Positions 27,512 to 36,323 of a stretch of 57,800 nt of DNA are shown in pieces. Location: the NCBI RefSeq assembly GCF_014644555.1, contig NZ_BMKX01000014.1, positions 1 to 57,800 of the forward strand. The letters are read 5' to 3'. Source of the stretch: Glutamicibacter ardleyensis (GTDB lineage Bacteria > Actinomycetota > Actinomycetes > Actinomycetales > Micrococcaceae). Within the stretch, counting starts at the first letter, position 1. Each line of letters begins with the position of its first letter. The notes beneath the pieces are model-generated. The model did not search any database. It was not told the origin of the DNA and worked only from the letters and a program-made list of their open reading frames with translations. Position numbers and translations under genes: made by a program.

Positions 27512-28714
27512 TTAGTTGGCGAAAGTATCGGCCAGCTTATCTTTTGCTGTCCACAATGCCACCGAATCTCCACCGTTGTTCAGCACACTAGCAGTGCCGC
27601 CGTTGTAGTACGCCTGTGCAGAGTTAGTCCCCGGGCCGGTGTAGACACGCAGCTCTTGGCCTGGCTGCAGCGCATAACCCTCACCGATGGACAGCACGTT
27701 ATTCCCGGCATCTCGAAGCAGGTATCCCGATACGTCAATCGTGCGCTTCGAATTATTAGTCAGCACCACATGTTCACCGGTTTCGGCTTGAACGTCATTG
27801 CCCGGGACATCGTTGACCGAGTCCTCGATCACCACACCATTGTTCGAGGGGAAAACTTTTTGCCCCTTCAAGTGACGGTGAATCTGCGCGGGGAAGTCTC
27901 CGGTCAAACGCTCCACCCCCAACTCCAAGGAAGCCTGGGCGGCCTGCACAGAATTGACAGTGTAGACCCCGAGACCCAGCCCGGCATTTTTCACTCGCTC
28001 TGCACCGGCCGCGTCAAGCGTGCGGTAGCTAGTACCGAATGAATCTGCGTAGCTGGCAATTTCCTCCAGTTCCGTAGCGCTTGGCACGGAACCAAGCAGT
28101 TGTTGCAACGGTACCTCCGGAGCGAGCGCGGCGAATCGTTTGTTCGAGGCTGCATCGAAGCTAAGAACCTCAATTTTTCCTCCCGCTTCTAGCGCACTCC
28201 ATTGCGGATCGGTTTTAAGATAATCGGCCACAACCTGTTCTACCCCGGGGGACTTCGCCGGGGACTTGATCTCGATGAACACTCCCGTTTCGCCGGTCAG
28301 TGCATCAGCCACGTCGTCAAAGTGCGGGATCTTTTCGCCAACGAATTGCTCTGAGAAATACGAACCAACATCTAGGCGCTGAAGTTCATCCCAGGTGAAG
28401 GAGGTAATCGGATCATTCTCACGGCCCGGGAAGACCTCAGCCACGTTGCTGGTGCGCGCGGGAGTATCATCGTGGAAAATAAACGGCACGCCGTCTGCAG
28501 AGAGCTGAATATCAATCTCCACAAACCCTGCTCCCGAGCGGCTTCCGGTTTCAATGGCCGAAATCGTGTTCTCCGGCGCGACGCCTGCTGCACCACGATG
28601 ACCTATCAAGATAGTCTCACCATTGTGTTTTGGACTGTCTGCCAGTACCGGGCTTACTACGGTAGCGGCTAAACAGGCGGTCAGGGCGCCAACTGCTAGG
28701 GAACGAATTTTCAT
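27512..28714 (-). CDS. Secreted glycerophosphodiester phosphodiesterase with lamin-tail domain
   Basis: A 400-residue exported enzyme. A signal peptide (about 1-25, ending SPVLA) leads into a GDPD domain that cuts glycerophosphodiesters to glycerol-3-phosphate and an alcohol. Catalytic residues are visible: H39 and R40 in GHRGAAG, PENT, E66 and D68 in VEIDIQLS, and H80 in FHDDTP. After about residue 285 comes a lamin-tail (LTD) beta-sandwich (VVLTNNSKRTIDVSGYLLRD onward), often an attachment or binding module in secreted enzymes. The role is likely phosphate or glycerol scavenging from lipids or teichoic acids. It stands alone. Confidence 0.87.
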   Translation of the reverse strand: MKIRSLAVGALTACLAATVVSPVLADSPKHNGETILIGHRGAAGVAPENTISAIETGSRSGAGFVEIDIQLSADGVPFIFHDDTPARTSNVAEVFPGRENDPITSFTWDELQRLDVGSYFSEQFVGEKIPHFDDVADALTGETGVFIEIKSPAKSPGVEQVVADYLKTDPQWSALEAGGKIEVLSFDAASNKRFAALAPEVPLQQLLGSVPSATELEEIASYADSFGTSYRTLDAAGAERVKNAGLGLGVYTVNSVQAAQASLELGVERLTGDFPAQIHRHLKGQKVFPSNNGVVIEDSVNDVPGNDVQAETGEHVVLTNNSKRTIDVSGYLLRDAGNNVLSIGEGYALQPGQELRVYTGPGTNSAQAYYNGGTASVLNNGGDSVALWTAKDKLADTFAN

Positions 28715-28917
28715 TTCTACAATGTCCTTTGGCTTGAGAATGCTTCGCGGCTCACCCTTCCCGATGTAAACAACTCGTTATCAAACGCAAGATGAAGCAG
28801 AGCTAAAGTCTTGTTCAGTCCCCCGCCACGTCACCAAAGCTCCACGCGCAACTGCGCGGGGGCAAATGCTTTCGATAGAGTCAGAGTCATGAGTTTTAGA
28901 CCATGGGTGGGTAAGTC

Positions 28918-30198
28918 ATGAATATGCCCAGCGAAGCCACCGTGCCAGCATCCGGCAAATCGAGGTTTTCGCCTAAAATCGCACAACAACGAGCGCTCTC
29001 GGTGAGTGCTCTGCGCTGGGGGCAACACCTAATTACTGCGGTTTTGCTCCTTGTCGCGCTACTTCGTGCAGCATCGACCACAGCATCCAGTCTCTGGTTA
29101 GCCATCGCCGCGGCAGGACTTTTTGCTCTGTGGTACCTCTTCGGATTCGTAGTTCTCCGTTCCAAGGGAAGTACCCGACTACCGGGATATTGGCTCGCCG
29201 TGCTCGTCGCCATCTGGGCCCTAGGGATGAGCGCCTCACCGGAATTCATGTGGGTTGCCTTTAGCCTCTGGCTACTCATTGGCCACCAATTAGCCTTAGG
29301 GCTTTCCGTTGTCTGGTGCGCGGCAGTATATGTACTCACCGTTGTGGCTCCTTTCCTGCACCATGGTGCAACCACAGTCTCCGGAGTAGTTGGCCCACTG
29401 GTTGGTGGCACCTTCGCTTGGGGAATCTCCCGCGGATATTTACAGCTCGAACGTGATATCGCCGAACGCAACGAGCTTGTCTCCTCACTCTTACGCGCAC
29501 ATCAGGAAATGGCTGATCTTCAAGAGGAACTGGCACGCTCCCAGCATGAAGCCGGCGCACTCGCCGAACGTACCCGAGTGGCCAGAGAAATCCATGACAC
29601 CATCGCTCAACAGCTCTCCTCCATTGGGCTCCATGCCAAAGCCGCCCTCCACACGCAGCAAACTGGCCAAGCAACCAACGCCTTAGAAAGAATCGAAGAG
29701 CTCTCCGGGCAAGGGCTGTCTGACCTACGCAGGATCATTGCCGCCATGTCACCAAGTGAATTAGATTCCCAAGCGCTCGCCGGAGCACTGCGGCGTATGC
29801 TCGAAGACTTTGAAAAGGATTGTGAGGTCTCCAGCGAGTTACGGGTGGATGTCGACCTTCCAGTGTTAGATCCCGGAATTCAGGTGGCCCTACTACGCAC
29901 CGCCCAGTCCGCGCTTGCCAACGTGCGTCGCCACGCGAAAGCCACACGGACGGTAGTCTCATTGGCAGATACCGGTGATGCCATCAGATTAGATATCGTT
30001 GATGACGGCATTGGATTCAGCCTTAAAGAATGGCAATCCAACGTGGGAAAAAACCTAGAATCCGGTGGATTCGGCTTACCCGCCATGCGCCAACGTTTAC
30101 GCGAACTAGGCGGCGGACTGGACATTGAAAGTACGCTGGGCGAAGGTACCGCTTTGTCGGCCTATGTCCCATTAAAGAACCCTGAGGCCGGAAATTGA
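28918..30198 (+). CDS. Sensor histidine kinase, NarL/DesK type
   Basis: A 426-residue membrane kinase. About five to six hydrophobic helices (about 35-170) form a sensor region with no large outside loop, so the signal is probably sensed in the membrane. A coiled linker (about 178-215) leads to the HisKA_3 dimerisation domain with phospho-acceptor H226 in REIHDTIAQQL. The HATPase domain follows, with RRHAKATR, DIVDDGIGF and GGFGLPAMRQRLRELGG. Its stop overlaps the start of the response regulator gene (TTGA). The signal is unknown; the MMPL exporter downstream is a candidate target. Confidence 0.9.
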   Translation: MNMPSEATVPASGKSRFSPKIAQQRALSVSALRWGQHLITAVLLLVALLRAASTTASSLWLAIAAAGLFALWYLFGFVVLRSKGSTRLPGYWLAVLVAIWALGMSASPEFMWVAFSLWLLIGHQLALGLSVVWCAAVYVLTVVAPFLHHGATTVSGVVGPLVGGTFAWGISRGYLQLERDIAERNELVSSLLRAHQEMADLQEELARSQHEAGALAERTRVAREIHDTIAQQLSSIGLHAKAALHTQQTGQATNALERIEELSGQGLSDLRRIIAAMSPSELDSQALAGALRRMLEDFEKDCEVSSELRVDVDLPVLDPGIQVALLRTAQSALANVRRHAKATRTVVSLADTGDAIRLDIVDDGIGFSLKEWQSNVGKNLESGGFGLPAMRQRLRELGGGLDIESTLGEGTALSAYVPLKNPEAGN

Positions 30199-30812
30199 TT
30201 AACCTTATGCTGGTTGATGACCACCCAATCGTGCGCACCGGACTGCGCGCACTCTTTGAAAACTATGAGGACATTTCCGTGCTCAGCGAAGCTGGCAGCG
30301 GTGAAGAGGCAGTTAAGTTAGCCTCCCAAGTCCCGGTAGACGTGGTCTTGTGCGACCTCCGGCTGGGAGATGGCATGAATGGTGTGGCTACTACCGCGGC
30401 GCTTCGCGCTTTACCCAGTCCGCCCCAGGTTCTCATTTTGACCACCTTTGATAAGGATGCCGAGATCCTACAGTGCATCGAGGCCGGAGCCGCAGGGTAC
30501 TTACTCAAAGATGTCGCCTCACAAACGATCATCGATTCGGTCCGCCAGGCGGCTGCCGGGCACACGGTGTTGGCCCCCGAGATGGCCCAACGTGTAGTGG
30601 CCGGGTTGCGTAAACCAAAAATTGCCTTGACCAGCCGTGAAGCCGAAGTATTAAAACACCTAGCCACGGGCCTAAGTAACCGCGAAATTGCACGGACGCT
30701 CTTCGTCTCCGAAGCGACCGTGAAGACTCACTTGGTGCATATTTTTGACAAGCTGCAGGCTCCTACACGCACCGCCGCGGTGCAGGCTGCACGCAACCAC
30801 GGACTACTTTAG
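30195..30812 (+). CDS. LuxR-family response regulator
   Basis: A 205-residue NarL-type regulator. The receiver domain has acidic residues D8 and D9 (LVDDHP), phospho-acceptor D54 in VVLCDLRLGDG, and AAGYLLKD near the end. The DNA-binding domain (about 140-205) has LTSREAEVLKHLATGLSNREIARTL and the helix SEATVKTHL. TTG at 30195 overlaps the kinase stop and gives the usual N-terminus for this family; ATG at 30207 would cut into the first strand. It is probably phosphorylated by the kinase just upstream. Confidence 0.92.
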   Translation: MINLMLVDDHPIVRTGLRALFENYEDISVLSEAGSGEEAVKLASQVPVDVVLCDLRLGDGMNGVATTAALRALPSPPQVLILTTFDKDAEILQCIEAGAAGYLLKDVASQTIIDSVRQAAAGHTVLAPEMAQRVVAGLRKPKIALTSREAEVLKHLATGLSNREIARTLFVSEATVKTHLVHIFDKLQAPTRTAAVQAARNHGLL

Positions 30813-30908
30813 CAGCCCGCTCCTAGTAGGCGTATCAACCGAAGGGTTGAGATAGAGTTCGAACGCTTTCACGATTTGCTAAACCTCAATTTGGCATTGA
30901 CTAGAAGT

Positions 30909-33014
30909 ATGAAATCTCCAGTTCTCACATCGGTAGCGAATTCGCTCACCTCACGTCGCGGTGCACGCCTCTGGCTTCTCGGGGCGCTCGCTGTCATCCT
31001 TGCCGTTTTCGGTCTGCTCAGTTCCATTCCGGCAGCCGAACGCAGCACCAGTTCATTAGTCGCAGGCTCTGACTCAGCCACAGTGGCCAAGCTTCTCGAA
31101 CAAATCCCCGATTCCGGTAAAGAGTCAGCATTACTCGTTGCCGGACACCCCGATCAGCAACAGCTGAGCAACACAGACCTCGCAGGACTAAACAACCTGT
31201 CCAGCAAGCTCAGCAATGAACTAAATGTCGAGATTTCCAAGCCGCTAGTCAGCGAGGACGGCAAGCTTTCTTTGCTGACCGCCTCCTGGGACAGCGCAGG
31301 CACCGACGCTGACCGTGCGATGGTCACTGATCTGCGTGAGCAGATCAGCACCGATGCAAACGCCGGGATACTCATCGAGGTTTCCGGAGCACCAGCCTTT
31401 GGGCTGGATTTGTCGGCAACCTTCGCCGGAGCAGACTTCACCTTGTTGGCAGTGACCATCGGCATTGTGGCGGTACTGTTGATTCTCACCTACCGCTCGC
31501 CGATTCTCTGGCTAATTCCCTTGGCTGTCGTTGGGCTAGCAGATCGCAGTGCGAGCCTCATCGCTAACGCACTCAGCGAGCCTTTCAACCTACACTTTGA
31601 TTCCGGTGTGCTCAGCGTCCTGGTCTTCGGCGCCGGCACCAACTATGCACTATTGCTCATTTCCCGCTACCGTGATGAGCTACACCAGCACACCGATCAC
31701 CGAGCTGCTCTTGCTAGCGCCTGGCGCAACAGCTTTGAAGCGATTGTTTCCTCAAACTTGACCGTAGTCTTGGCGCTGGCCACGATGGCCCTGGCCGTTA
31801 TGGAGGACACCCGTGGCTTGGGTATTGTCTGCGCTGTAGGTCTACTGATCGCTGCCGGGTTCAACTTGTTCGTACTGACCCCAGTGATGGCACTGTGTGG
31901 CCGAAGAGTTTTCTGGCCGCTAGTTCCCCGCCCGGATCATGAAACTGCTAAACGTTCCATCTGGGGTAAAGCCGCAGCGGCGGTCATCAAGCGTCCGGTA
32001 GTCAACCTGAGCGCGCTGGTACTCATTCTTGGTATCTTGGCATCCGCGCTAGGTGCTACCAGTGTGGGACTACGCCAAACCGAACAGTTCCGTACGGCCA
32101 CCGAATCGACTTCGGCGACCCAACGGCTGGCCGAGCACTTCCCCGTCGGAGAGACCGCGCCCATCACCGTCCTTGCTTCCCCTGGTACCGGCGAAGCGGT
32201 CACTACCGCGGCTAAAGCTGTCCACGGAGTAGAACGCGCGACACAATTGCCAGCACTGCCAGACAGCGGATCTGACCGCATCATGATAATCGGCAACAGC
32301 GAATCAGGTTCTCCGGAAAGCTTCGAACTGATCAAGTCACTGCGAACCGTGTTCGAGCAGATTCCCGGCGCTGAGGCCCTCGTTGGCGGAATCATTGCCG
32401 AAGCCTACGACTCGCACCAAAGCCACCTGCGTGACTTCCTGGTCATTGCGCCACTGATCTTGCTGGTCTGCCTCATCATGTTGTGGATTGTCACCGGAAA
32501 GTTCCGCACCGCCTTACTGCTCTCGTTGACGAACTTGCTCAGTGCCGCCGCCGCGGTGGGCTTGGGATCCCTAATCGGATCCATGGTTTTTGAAACCTCT
32601 GCTCTGGACGTTCAGGTTCCGCTACTTGCCTTCGTCTTCCTCGTCGCCCTCGGCGTCGACTACACGATCTTCCTGACACAGAGAGTCAAACAAGATGCCC
32701 TTCGCATGCCTCTGGCGGATGCAATCATCAATGCCACCAGCCGGACTGGAACGGTCATCACCAGCGCAGGCGTGGTCTTGGCAGGAGTGTTTGCGGCTTT
32801 GTCCAGTCTGCCGCTGATGGTCTTGGGGCTGCTTGGTCTGATCGTTGGTCTCGGAGTACTTATGGACACGTTCGTCGTACGCACCTTGCTACTACCGGCG
32901 TTGTTCATCTTGTTGGGCCGCACAAAATCTCCGGTCTTCGGATACCGCGGCAACAGCAACACCAAAGAAAATTCTTCAAACACCCAACTCATTGAAAGTG
33001 AAACTCATGCGTAA
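30909..33014 (+). CDS. MMPL family transporter
   Basis: About 701 residues from the ATG at 30909 (MKSPVLTSV). RND-superfamily MMPL/YdfJ-type proteins export lipids, siderophores or drugs. The expected double arrangement is present: one N-terminal helix, an outside loop (about 40-180), five helices, then a sixth and second outside loop (about 340-510) and five more helices. Conserved segments are VLVFGAGTNYALLLISRYRDEL in the first half and FVFLVALGVDYTIFLTQRVK in the second, carrying the proton-relay acidic and Tyr residues. It overlaps the DUF2871 gene by 8 bp and lies about 100 bp after the two-component genes. Confidence 0.9.
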   Translation: MKSPVLTSVANSLTSRRGARLWLLGALAVILAVFGLLSSIPAAERSTSSLVAGSDSATVAKLLEQIPDSGKESALLVAGHPDQQQLSNTDLAGLNNLSSKLSNELNVEISKPLVSEDGKLSLLTASWDSAGTDADRAMVTDLREQISTDANAGILIEVSGAPAFGLDLSATFAGADFTLLAVTIGIVAVLLILTYRSPILWLIPLAVVGLADRSASLIANALSEPFNLHFDSGVLSVLVFGAGTNYALLLISRYRDELHQHTDHRAALASAWRNSFEAIVSSNLTVVLALATMALAVMEDTRGLGIVCAVGLLIAAGFNLFVLTPVMALCGRRVFWPLVPRPDHETAKRSIWGKAAAAVIKRPVVNLSALVLILGILASALGATSVGLRQTEQFRTATESTSATQRLAEHFPVGETAPITVLASPGTGEAVTTAAKAVHGVERATQLPALPDSGSDRIMIIGNSESGSPESFELIKSLRTVFEQIPGAEALVGGIIAEAYDSHQSHLRDFLVIAPLILLVCLIMLWIVTGKFRTALLLSLTNLLSAAAAVGLGSLIGSMVFETSALDVQVPLLAFVFLVALGVDYTIFLTQRVKQDALRMPLADAIINATSRTGTVITSAGVVLAGVFAALSSLPLMVLGLLGLIVGLGVLMDTFVVRTLLLPALFILLGRTKSPVFGYRGNSNTKENSSNTQLIESETHA

Positions 33015-33450
33015 GCTCATCAACATCGCCTTTGCCTACATGCTCGTAGGCGTCGCCTCCGGACTGTTCTTCCGCGAATTCACCAAAATGAACGATTTCC
33101 CCGAAGGTGGTTGGACCCAGCTTTCGGTAGTCCATACACACCTGCTGGTCCTTGGTTTCGTCGTCACCTTGCTGGTGTTACTGCTGGAGAAGGCATTCAA
33201 CATTAGCTCCCACCGCAAGCTCTACGCATGGTTCATGGGCACGTACCATGCCGGTGTCATCATCACCGCGGGAATGCAGCTGACCCACGGAATGCTCACG
33301 GTGCTGGACATTGAATCCTCTGCCATGATCTCCGGAATCGCAGGTCTTGGCCACATGGCGTTGACCGCTGGAATGATCTTGCTGTTCATCATGTTGCGTC
33401 GCAGCGTCGGAAGCACAAAACAGACTCCGCAGGAAGCCGTAGCAAGCTAA
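33007..33450 (+). CDS. DUF2871 family membrane protein
   Basis: A 147-residue protein with four hydrophobic helices. The DUF2871 pattern is clear: LINIAFAYMLVGVASGLFFREFTK, then TQLSVVHTHLLVLGFVVTLLVLLLEK and ISGIAGLGHMALTAGMILLF. The histidines in VVHTHLL and GLGHMA and the heme-protein-like layout hint at a metal or heme site, but no function is established. The ATG lies within the MMPL gene end (8-bp overlap), so its translation is coupled to the exporter. Confidence 0.82.
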   Translation: MRKLINIAFAYMLVGVASGLFFREFTKMNDFPEGGWTQLSVVHTHLLVLGFVVTLLVLLLEKAFNISSHRKLYAWFMGTYHAGVIITAGMQLTHGMLTVLDIESSAMISGIAGLGHMALTAGMILLFIMLRRSVGSTKQTPQEAVAS

Positions 33451-33471
33451 CCTCACGACAAGGTTCTACAG

Positions 33472-33512
33472 CTCAGGGTGGCTCAGACATTATTAGTCTG
33501 AGCCACCCTGAG
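33472..33512 (+). terminator. Long hairpin after the MMPL-DUF2871 genes
   Basis: A perfect 17-bp stem (33472-33488 with 33496-33512) with loop ATTATTA, 21 bp after the DUF2871 stop. No T-tract follows on either side, but its position and strength suggest transcription ends or the mRNA 3-prime end is protected here. Confidence 0.65.
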
Positions 33513-33589
33513 CATATTAATCCGAAAATACCTTCATACGAACTATAACTTTCTAGAACGTCAGGTTCTAAGGTACTAGGGTTCGATTA

Positions 33590-34060
33590 TTAGTTAGACG
33601 TTGAGTCAGGAAGCACAATTTCTACGCCGCCAAGTTGTGTTCCACCGAGGCATCGAAGGAAGTCATCTTCCGTCATTACTTCGATATTTTGCCCTTTTTC
33701 TTGAAGGTCAAAGGCTTTACGCGCCTTTCCAGTGAGATCCGAACCTGGTCGCAAAACGGAGGGGTCGATGTCACCGAAGACCAAAACATTAGTGCGCTTG
33801 GTCGTATTGTTCTCCGGGACCGCACCGACTCTCGCGCACTCCTGCCGTGCGACGTCTCGAGACATTGATTGGAGTGCACCGGTAAAGACGACCACACGTC
33901 CGTACAAATAACCGTCGGGATCCGCATCGGTGTTGGTCTGAACCTCGATGATTGATTTGGAATTTGACTGCCGGCGCGCTGTGCCTCCCTGATAAATTCC
34001 CGGGGCCATATATCCGAAACGTACACCAACAGTGTCGGCAAGCTCTTGAAGATCTGACAC
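33590..34060 (-). pseudogene. BRCT-domain part of a frameshifted exonuclease gene
   Basis: A 156-codon frame containing a BRCT domain (YGRVVVFTGALQSMSRDVARQECARVGA, then KRTNVLVFGD). It is the displaced C-terminal part of the exonuclease at 33676-34593. Its first possible codon is a GTG at 34060 without a ribosome-binding site. Removing one copy of the 29-bp duplication at 34061-34118 joins the two parts in frame (KLAEQHA then VSDLQELADTVGV). In the intact family the BRCT domain follows the nuclease and likely directs it to DNA-repair partners. As it stands this part is probably not made. Confidence 0.75.
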
Positions 34061-34593
34061 TGCATGTTGCTCGGCCAGCTTGCTAACAATGCATGTTGCT
34101 CGGCCAGCTTGCTAACAATCTGCACGACAGCTCGAGCATCCGCGAGTGCATCATGGTGGTTCTCCAACGAAAAACCAAGAGACTCCACGACAAAGGGGAG
34201 GCGATAAGAAGGCAGCTCCATGGCTTTTCGGGCAGTCACTAGTGTGCACAGAAAGTTGAATTCTGGGCTTTCGATACCATCAACGGTGCAAGCGTAGCGG
34301 ATGACGCCAGTATCGAAGGCAGCATTATGGGCAACGAGAATGTCATTCCCAACGAAATCAACAATGAGCGGCAGCACGTCTTTCCAGCGTGGGGCATCGG
34401 CGACCATGTCGGCTGTAATGCCGTGAATCGTGGTATTCCATGCATCGAAGGAGTCCACACCTTCTGGTGGACGGATCAAATAGTGACGCTCCTCCACAAT
34501 CTGGCCATCTCGAACCCGGACAAGCCCCACTGAACATGGAGATCCCCTATACGAATTTGCCGTTTCAAAATCAATCGCAGTAAAGTCCAACAT
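33676..34593 (-). CDS. DnaQ-type 3-prime-5-prime exonuclease, frameshifted
   Basis: The frame encodes a DEDDh exonuclease in its first ~165 residues: D8 and E10 in FTAIDFETAN, ILVAHNAAFD, and the final HHDALADA with catalytic histidine and aspartate. Such proteins resemble the proofreading subunit epsilon. After VSKLAEQHA the reading frame shifts because of a 29-bp tandem duplication (34061-34118), and the remaining ~135 codons encode a sequence unrelated to any domain. The ATG at 34593 has GAGG 6 nt upstream; a TTG four codons earlier is the alternative. The nuclease domain itself is complete and could be active without its BRCT partner. Confidence 0.75.
   Translation of the reverse strand: MLDFTAIDFETANSYRGSPCSVGLVRVRDGQIVEERHYLIRPPEGVDSFDAWNTTIHGITADMVADAPRWKDVLPLIVDFVGNDILVAHNAAFDTGVIRYACTVDGIESPEFNFLCTLVTARKAMELPSYRLPFVVESLGFSLENHHDALADARAVVQIVSKLAEQHALLASWPSNMQCQIFKSLPTLLVYVSDIWPREFIREAQRAGSQIPNQSSRFRPTPMRIPTVICTDVWSSLPVHSNQCLETSHGRSARESVRSRRTIRPSALMFWSSVTSTPPFCDQVRISLERRVKPLTFKKKGKISK
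34061..34118. repeat. Perfect 29-bp tandem duplication
   Basis: Bases 34061-34089 are repeated exactly at 34090-34118. The unit is not a multiple of three and lies inside the exonuclease-BRCT gene, so the second copy shifts the frame. A single copy restores one long frame. Confidence 0.95.
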
Positions 34594-34776
34594 CCATTGC
34601 CTCAACTCTCAGCTCAAATACGATCCTTTAAGCCATTCTCTACCATTGCCACGACAAGTTGGGTTCTACCTCCCGAAGCGAAAGTTACATGAAGCAGGAC
34701 AACTGTTGAAAGTTTCAAATATGGCAATATAAAGGTCTCCTCAGCGACCCGGATATGTTCTTCCTGGTGGCAAATT

Positions 34777-34833
34777 AGAACATTATGGGCGGTGCTCCTC
34801 AGCTATTACTGAGGGACACCGCCCATAATGTTC
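34777..34833. terminator. Long hairpin after the FprA gene
   Basis: Two 26-bp arms (34777-34802 and 34808-34833) match at 24 positions around a 5-nt loop, 18 bp beyond the stop of the FprA-like gene. No clear T-tract follows on the minus strand, but it is the only candidate terminator for the long sulfur operon. Confidence 0.65.
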
Positions 34834-34850
34834 TGAGCCTGGGGTAGAAC

Positions 34851-36305
34851 TTACAGGCTCTTAGCTAATTTTTTTGCTCGTGCAAACTCCAGCATTTCTT
34901 CGCGCTCAACTAGCTTGATGCGGTCACGGGTGATCTCACCGAAGCGGGTCGACACGGTACCGGCTTCGGCACCCAGAGCCTTTTCTTGCTCGTCCAGGCT
35001 CATCCAGCCATCCCAGTCGGCGTAGTCCACGCCACGGGACTCCAGCAGCTCTTCGATGCTCTGGTTCGAGGACGGAACCGGCAGGTTCGCCAAGTCTTCA
35101 AGCAGGTGGTTGATGGTCTCCAAGGCGTCACCCTTGGTGTGGCCAATTAGTCCGATAGGGCCACGCTTGATCCAACCGGTCGCGTACAAACCATCGATGT
35201 GGGTGCCTTCAGCGTTCAAGACTCGGCCTTCAACGTTTGGCAAGACACCGCGGTTTCCGTCGTATTCGATGTTGTCTACGGCAGAACCGAAGTAGCCAAC
35301 TGCACGGTATACGGCCTGTACTGGATACTCGGTAAATTCACCGGTGCCCTTCACATTTCCGGTGCCGTCTAGTTCGTTGCGTTCAAGCTTCAGACCGGTG
35401 ACCTTGCCGTCTTCACCGAGCACCTCAACCGGGGTCTGCAGGAAGTGCAGATGCAGTCGACGTGAAGCACTTGCGGTTTCCTCGGTCTCTTCCTGTTCAA
35501 TCAACCAGTTGGTCAGGGTCGAGACCATGGTCTTCGTTTGGTTGCTGGTGCGGATTGCTTCTTCCGAACCTTCGTCGAAGTCAAAGTCCTCTTCGTACAA
35601 GACGATGTCTACATCTTTGGAATGCGATAGTTCGCGAAGCTCCAGCGGGGTGAACTTCACCTGTGCGGGGCCACGGCGGCCGAAGATATGTACATCGGTG
35701 ACCGCGGAGCCGTTCAGCTGCTCATATACGTGAGCTGGAATTTCGGTCTCTAGCAGCTGGTCAGCATGTTTGGAGAGAATACGAGCGACGTCCAAAGCTA
35801 CGTTGCCATTACCGATCACTGCTACTTCAGTGGCGGAAAGGTCCCAATCCTTCGCGGCATCCGGATGCGCGTCGTACCAAGATACAAAGTCTGCGCCACC
35901 GTGAGAGCCGGTAAGTTCAATGCCTGGGATGTTCAGGTCGGCGTCTTTTTGGGCACCTGTCGCGATAATGACCGCGTCATAGCGCTCGTGTAATTCGTCA
36001 AGGGTGATGTCCCGGCCCAGTCCAACGTTTCCGTAGAAGTTGATCCAGTCGTTGTTCAGCACCTTATGCAGGGCATTGATAATGCCCTTAATGCGTGGGT
36101 GGTCCGGGGATACGCCGTAACGGATCAGGCCGAACGGGGTAGGTAGCTCATCGAAGAGATCTACCTTCAGCGATAGTTCGCCAGAAGAAACCGGCTCGCT
36201 CTTATTGAGCATGTCCGCGGCGTAGATACCTGCGGGACCGGCACCGACAATGGCAACGCGCAGGGCGCGGGAGGTCAAATGTTCAGGTACGTGAACTTCA
36301 CTCAT
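34851..36305 (-). CDS. fprA: FprA-like ferredoxin/adrenodoxin--NADP+ reductase
   Basis: About 484 residues. It has the FAD-binding VAIVGAGPAGIYAADML (18-34), the family segment LPTPFGLIRYGVSPDHPRIK, the NADPH site VAVIGNGNVALDVARIL, and the late GLYATGWIKRGPIGLIGHTKGDA. This is the adrenodoxin-reductase-like FprA form that moves electrons between NADPH and ferredoxin. It is the last gene of the sulfur cluster, 18 bp after cobA, which suggests it reduces the ferredoxin needed by the sulfite reductase at 42678; that role is inferred. TTG one codon earlier is a possible start. Confidence 0.9.
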   Translation of the reverse strand: MSEVHVPEHLTSRALRVAIVGAGPAGIYAADMLNKSEPVSSGELSLKVDLFDELPTPFGLIRYGVSPDHPRIKGIINALHKVLNNDWINFYGNVGLGRDITLDELHERYDAVIIATGAQKDADLNIPGIELTGSHGGADFVSWYDAHPDAAKDWDLSATEVAVIGNGNVALDVARILSKHADQLLETEIPAHVYEQLNGSAVTDVHIFGRRGPAQVKFTPLELRELSHSKDVDIVLYEEDFDFDEGSEEAIRTSNQTKTMVSTLTNWLIEQEETEETASASRRLHLHFLQTPVEVLGEDGKVTGLKLERNELDGTGNVKGTGEFTEYPVQAVYRAVGYFGSAVDNIEYDGNRGVLPNVEGRVLNAEGTHIDGLYATGWIKRGPIGLIGHTKGDALETINHLLEDLANLPVPSSNQSIEELLESRGVDYADWDGWMSLDEQEKALGAEAGTVSTRFGEITRDRIKLVEREEMLEFARAKKLAKSL

Positions 36306-36323
36306 CAAACAACATCTACTTTC

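Noticed and set aside
34777-34833. Long inverted repeat as a possible miniature transposon
   Set aside because: It has only a 5-nt loop, no target duplication and no second copy in the window, so a terminator-like hairpin after the operon is simpler.
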